Made by a program: the position numbers and the translations under genes
Assembly: GCA_021604265.1 (NCBI GenBank)
Contig: BQIY01000062.1
Location: forward strand, 1-8,972
Direction: 5' to 3'
Source: Nitrospirales bacterium
GTDB lineage: Bacteria; Nitrospirota; Nitrospiria; Nitrospirales; UBA8639
DNA: 8,972 nt
In this document: positions 5,736 through 8,972 of the stretch, piece after piece
Numbering within the stretch: the stretch's first letter is position 1
How the letters are laid out: each line of letters opens with the position of its first letter
Notes under the pieces: model-generated
Databases searched by the model: none
The model's input: only the letters and a program-made list of their open reading frames with translations
Told to the model about the DNA's origin: nothing

Positions 5736-6431
5736 ATGATCTGGGTCATCATACCCACATTGAACGAAGAACGGGCCTTACCAGCAACATTACAATCCGT
5801 ATTTTCTCAATCAGGAAAATACCAGGTGATTGTCGTTGATGGAGGCAGTACGGATCATACACAACACCTTATCGCCCACGATCCACGCCTGACACTCTTA
5901 ACAGCCTCAAGAGGCCGAGCGTCACAGATGAATGCCGGAGCCGAGCATGCGTGGCGCCTCAGGCAATCATGCAACGATTGGCTCCTATTCCTTCACGCCG
6001 ATACCATGCTTCCAACTGATGCCTTCCGACAATTATATCAGTTACATGCGCAACCAGATTGCCAGGCCGGTGGATTTGCACATCAATTTTCCGGTAATGA
6101 CTGGAGACTCCGCTTTATCTCCTGGCTAGATAATTTTCGCTGCAATAAGTCACATATTATCTACGGAGATCAAGCACTCTTTGTCCGGCAAGGCCTCTTC
6201 GAACAAATTGGGAGGTTCCCCAAGCAGCCAATCCTTGAAGATGTGGCATTCGGCAATACACTCCTGCACTACACCGTCCCTCTTCTCCTTCCCTCACCTG
6301 TGGTCACCGATGCCCGCAAATTTCTTCGTATGGGAATCTGGAAAAGTTTGACCAGAGTCTTACTGATCATCTTACATGTTGAATACGGACTTCCGACTCT
6401 CACTCCAGCATTTTTTCAAGATATTCGCTAA
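5736..6431 (+). CDS. Family 2 glycosyltransferase, TIGR04283-like
   Basis: The protein is 231 residues from the ATG at 5736, preceded by purine-rich sequence (GAGGAAGAAACGAGA) and starting 28 bases after the diiron gene. It is a GT-A fold transferase: IIPTLNEE (5-12) and VIVVDGGSTD (31-40) form the nucleotide-sugar site, RGRASQMNAGA (59-69) and FLHADT (85-90, with the Asp of the DXD-like motif) follow, and GDQALFV (144-150) with LEDVAF (167-172) supplies the acceptor-side acidic residues. This order and the short length match the group NCBI names TIGR04283, found near radical SAM genes and in arsenosugar-type clusters. Its usual partner (TIGR04282/DUF2064) is not in the window. There is one hydrophobic stretch near the C terminus (about 207-213) and no clear membrane anchor. 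It may glycosylate the peptide or a small molecule; the acceptor is unknown. Confidence 0.88.
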   Translation: MIWVIIPTLNEERALPATLQSVFSQSGKYQVIVVDGGSTDHTQHLIAHDPRLTLLTASRGRASQMNAGAEHAWRLRQSCNDWLLFLHADTMLPTDAFRQLYQLHAQPDCQAGGFAHQFSGNDWRLRFISWLDNFRCNKSHIIYGDQALFVRQGLFEQIGRFPKQPILEDVAFGNTLLHYTVPLLLPSPVVTDARKFLRMGIWKSLTRVLLIILHVEYGLPTLTPAFFQDIR

Positions 6432-6792
6432 CACGCGCAATTCAGCAAGTCACCTTCATCACACCATACGCCATCGATTCCTCTCAAAATAGGCCGTCCG
6501 CAACCTCATGGTCCAAGGCACCTTCAGTTCTGCGCCCCCTCCCTTTTCCATGAAAAAAACAAAATCTCGCACAATGTTCACATAACCTGCTACAACATTC
6601 ATCGATTCGTGATCCGCAAAGGACGACCTCCTCTCCGACCATAAATCCAATACAGTAAATACAGAGAATTGAACCACTGAAAGTAATTTGTAATAAAGAA
6701 TGAATATACAAGAAAAACCAGCAGAGGGTTAAGAAATAGATAAAGAGAAACCGATAAAGACCGAAAACAAGGCAAGAGATAGGAACTTAGCA
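6432..6792. other. Gene-free interval after the glycosyltransferase
   Basis: No coding region is supported in these 361 bases. From about 6640 the plus strand becomes A/G-rich and contains short GATAAAGA repeats (6739-6746 and 6753-6760). The minus-strand frames here owe their Leu/Ser/Phe-rich translations to that skew. No clear intrinsic terminator follows the operon. A weak sigma-70-like pair, TTGAAC (6669-6674) and TAATAA (6691-6696) with a 16-base spacer, could serve the next ORF, but the match is poor. Confidence 0.4.
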
Positions 6793-7038
6793 ATGAGCTC
6801 AGCAAACGACTTTTCAGCTTTTCTTCGAGACTTTCATGATGTTGACTTGAATCACTACACGTGCTTTGCCGGAGAATTCCGTGATCAACGGCTCGAAGCG
6901 GGAGCCATGGCGGAGGCAGGGTTTTGGAATACCGTCGTCAATCTCTGTATTGACGAACGACTACGGCGAGAAGGCGAAGTCCGTAGATTAGAATATATGT
7001 ACCGCACCGGAGTCGATCTAGAGGAAACAGAAGATTAA
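6793..7038 (+). CDS. Small acidic hypothetical protein
   Basis: This is an 81-residue ORF with an AGGA ribosome site eight bases before its ATG. It has no signal peptide and no membrane segment. It is rich in Glu, Asp and Arg, with Cys24 and Cys52, a central AEAGFWNTVVNLCIDERLRREGEVRRLEYMYR stretch likely to be helical (about 40-71) and an acidic tail (EETED). I do not recognise a family. It stands alone between two gene-free stretches, 361 bases after the operon, on the same strand. The ribosome site and balanced composition favour a real gene; a chance ORF cannot be excluded. Confidence 0.55.
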   Translation: MSSANDFSAFLRDFHDVDLNHYTCFAGEFRDQRLEAGAMAEAGFWNTVVNLCIDERLRREGEVRRLEYMYRTGVDLEETED

Positions 7039-7514
7039 CCGGAATTGACAGTCTCAGCCCCTCACCCCAACCACCCGCTTACAACCCATCCCCGGCACGT
7101 GCATTCAAGTGACAACCCAAACGGCGAATCTCGATAGACGTGTTCTCAAATGCCTCAACTTCTATCTCTGAAAAAGGAGAATGTCCCATTTTACTTACGG
7201 ACTAAGTCATCAATGTTCCTGAAAATCTAAACTAATACAAATAGAGACAGGTGAACATGCAGGGGATAACTCAAGACAAAAAGTATGATTAATCAAGTAG
7301 CTTGACCACGTTATGTTGGTTCAAGCGTCACACTCGAACGTACAGCTAGTCATGTTTGACAACGATACTTCTTTCCGCTTCCAGTATGTTGAATATACCT
7401 ATCTATAGAGAATCCCAATAAGTTCCAGTCAAGCCTGCATGGATAACCCAGCGTAATTACCCATGTCAAACATTGGAAGTCGCTTGAAACGGCTATAGAC
7501 ATACGATACCCTCA
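7039..7514. other. Gene-free interval between convergent genes
   Basis: No credible gene is visible in these 476 bases. The only ORF with a purine-rich lead (ATG at 7181) encodes 13 residues and has an SD one base from the ATG. A bulged hairpin, GCTTGACCA (7300-7308) pairing with TGGTTCAAGC (7317-7326) around an 8-base loop, is the most notable structure, but no T-run follows on either strand. A terminator for either convergent gene is not evident. Confidence 0.4.
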
Positions 7515-8972
7515 TTATCCAATATACATACTTCTCAATCGTCTGAACATTGCAAACGCAAGGAGGTAAATGGTTAGGGCAATCATACAAGTCACTTGAA
7601 AACCGAAATAAATCGAGAGCAGGACACTCAGTAATCCTCCAACGACCGTAAATAATCCATTCAATCCCCACGCCCACGCAACGGCCCCTTGTGGCATACC
7701 CTCTATAGCTAAGATGCCTAAGGGAAACGGCATTCCAAGGAAAAATCCGATCGGAAACAACAGACCGGAAGTAACCAGTATCCGGACCCATATCTGCGAA
7801 GCCATGAAAATATCAAAGACAAAAGGATGAATGAAAAGAATGAGACCCCCCATAATACCAATACCTGCAAAAGGCCATATCCAGCGATGCGTGACGGTCA
7901 CATTCAAGTGACTTGAGGACAGACTTCCAATGCCTGCAGCTAAGAGTAACGTAAAAATAACGGTCGAGTACGTATAAAGGGGATATCCAATCAACTTCAT
8001 AAATATGTGGATAAAGATTAATTCTAAAATGATAAAGCCGGCTCCAAGACAAGAGAAATAGACGATGGCATTTTTTTTCATCGGCCAGTTGGTTTTTCCA
8101 AGGTCAGAAAACCATAAAGGTAACAAAATAAAGAGGGCAGCGAAAAATATCGAAACACCTCCAGTCACAATAAGATGAATGATGTCCATGGGGACAGATT
8201 GCCGAAGCTGTGAATTCAGCAATCCAGCTGTCGATGAATTTAAAAACACCTGAGGATCAGCATTCACCACGTCAATATACTTTCTTAGAAAATTGAAAAA
8301 CGGCTGATTATCGGTTGTCGGCAGAACTTGAAACGGCACATTAGACTCAACCCCATCGGGCAAGCTGCCATTATAAAAATCAGAAGAAAGAAAACTCTCC
8401 TCAGGCTGTAAGGGATTTTCAACAAGACGACTTTTTATTGCTGCAACCCCGACAAGATTCATAATTTTGTCTAATTCACTCTCTGTCCAGGGTTGCATCT
8501 TGATAAGAACGGTTGGAAGGTTATCCATGAGCCTATCGGCACGTTCGAATACCACAACATGCTTTTGGAAATCCGTAAATCCTAACTGTTTCCATGCACG
8601 CGCTGCGGTTGTGATCATCCTGGGATATACATGATGATTCATATGCAAAATACCATTTTCGGATAAATGCCCAAAATATTCTTTATAGGCTTCAAGCGTT
8701 TGCAAGTAATTGGGATTCATCGCCCCAGACCCTGATGCGATGCTTGAGCTCGTATAATTACTGAAGATCTGAATAATATCGTACCGCTCTTTGCTTGCTC
8801 GCAAAAAACTTCGCCCCTCTCCCACGGTGGCCTGAACGTTGGGATGGGTAAAGAGGTTCCCGATATAATCAGCATATCGGGTTTTACCTAATCGAACCAC
8901 TGTTTCCACCATCTCAATCGCATCAACATGACTAGCTCCATACGCAAGGGCAGCTTTAGTCTCTTGTCCCCC
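7515..8972 (-). CDS. Membrane-fused spermidine-synthase-like (SAM-methyltransferase fold) protein, C-terminal part
   Basis: The frame stays open to the window end, so the N terminus is missing; 485 residues are visible. The fragment begins inside the spermidine-synthase-like domain: GGQE (nucleotide-binding loop), HVDAIEM (acidic strand end), GEGRSFLRASKERYDII, and LQTLEAYKEYFGHLSENGIL. It continues with the PTTDNQPFF motif typical of the fused form, then about seven hydrophobic helices from residue 262 to the end (with GMPFPLG and AWAWGLNG). These large inner-membrane proteins bind an aminopropyl or methyl donor by homology, but their substrates are mostly unknown, and true polyamine synthesis should not be assumed. 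The gene is convergent with the plus-strand genes and shows no link to the bufferin operon. Confidence 0.85.
   Translation of the reverse strand, partial: GGQETKAALAYGASHVDAIEMVETVVRLGKTRYADYIGNLFTHPNVQATVGEGRSFLRASKERYDIIQIFSNYTSSSIASGSGAMNPNYLQTLEAYKEYFGHLSENGILHMNHHVYPRMITTAARAWKQLGFTDFQKHVVVFERADRLMDNLPTVLIKMQPWTESELDKIMNLVGVAAIKSRLVENPLQPEESFLSSDFYNGSLPDGVESNVPFQVLPTTDNQPFFNFLRKYIDVVNADPQVFLNSSTAGLLNSQLRQSVPMDIIHLIVTGGVSIFFAALFILLPLWFSDLGKTNWPMKKNAIVYFSCLGAGFIILELIFIHIFMKLIGYPLYTYSTVIFTLLLAAGIGSLSSSHLNVTVTHRWIWPFAGIGIMGGLILFIHPFVFDIFMASQIWVRILVTSGLLFPIGFFLGMPFPLGILAIEGMPQGAVAWAWGLNGLFTVVGGLLSVLLSIYFGFQVTCMIALTIYLLAFAMFRRLRSMYIG

Noticed and set aside
6599..6805. Minus-strand hydrophobic 68-residue ORF resembling a small membrane protein
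   Set aside because: Its Leu/Ser/Phe content follows from the A/G-rich plus strand. It begins inside the better-supported small gene and has no clear ribosome site.
7181..7222. Short peptide ORF after AAAAAGGAG
   Set aside because: It has only 13 codons and the purine-rich site is one base from the ATG, too close for normal initiation.
7300..7326. Bulged hairpin as terminator for the convergent genes
   Set aside because: There is no T-run on either side for either strand, and it lies over 180 bases from both stop codons.
7429..7791. Minus-strand 120-residue ORF
   Set aside because: It overlaps the end of the well-supported spermidine-synthase-like gene in another frame, has no family features and looks like a shadow frame.

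Overview
The window looks like a chromosomal segment of a Gram-negative, flagellated bacterium. The evidence is two lipoprotein-type signal peptides, a FliD-like flagellar gene, and a bufferin-type operon whose product acts outside the cytoplasm. Moderate base composition and this gene mix would fit a Nitrospirota-like or proteobacterial host, but no rRNA or other taxonomic marker is present, so the assignment is a guess. There is no insertion sequence, integrase, tRNA or CRISPR array.

Layout. At 3-698 (+) is the 3' end of a FliD-like filament-cap gene, cut by the window edge. At 943-1845 (+) is a DUF547 lipoprotein, followed by an imperfect terminator-like hairpin (1880-1936) and a possible ECF-sigma promoter (1951-1978). 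From 2022 to 6431 (+) six genes run head to tail. They are a Cys-rich bufferin-like precursor peptide (BufA2 type), the MNIO/DUF692 enzyme BufB, the DUF2063 partner BufC, a radical SAM/SPASM protein, a ferritin-like putative diiron protein, and a family 2 glycosyltransferase related to TIGR04283. Next come a gene-free stretch, an orphan acidic 81-residue ORF (6793-7038, +) and another gene-free stretch. Finally, on the minus strand (7515 to the window end) lies the C-terminal part of a membrane-fused spermidine-synthase-like protein, truncated at the edge.

How the genes may work together. MNIO enzymes with DUF2063 partners post-translationally modify cysteines of small secreted peptides that bind metals (copper in the characterised bufferins). 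Here bufB and bufC overlap by 44 bases. bufC and the radical SAM gene overlap by 3 bases if the TTG start is used. The radical SAM and diiron genes overlap by 17 bases. The glycosyltransferase begins 28 bases after the diiron gene. This packing suggests that the core bufABC set has been extended with three further putative modifying enzymes, which is the most interesting feature of the window. A strong 15-bp hairpin separates the precursor gene from the enzyme genes and may set precursor-to-enzyme stoichiometry. That the extra enzymes act on the peptide is inference from gene order, not shown by the sequence.
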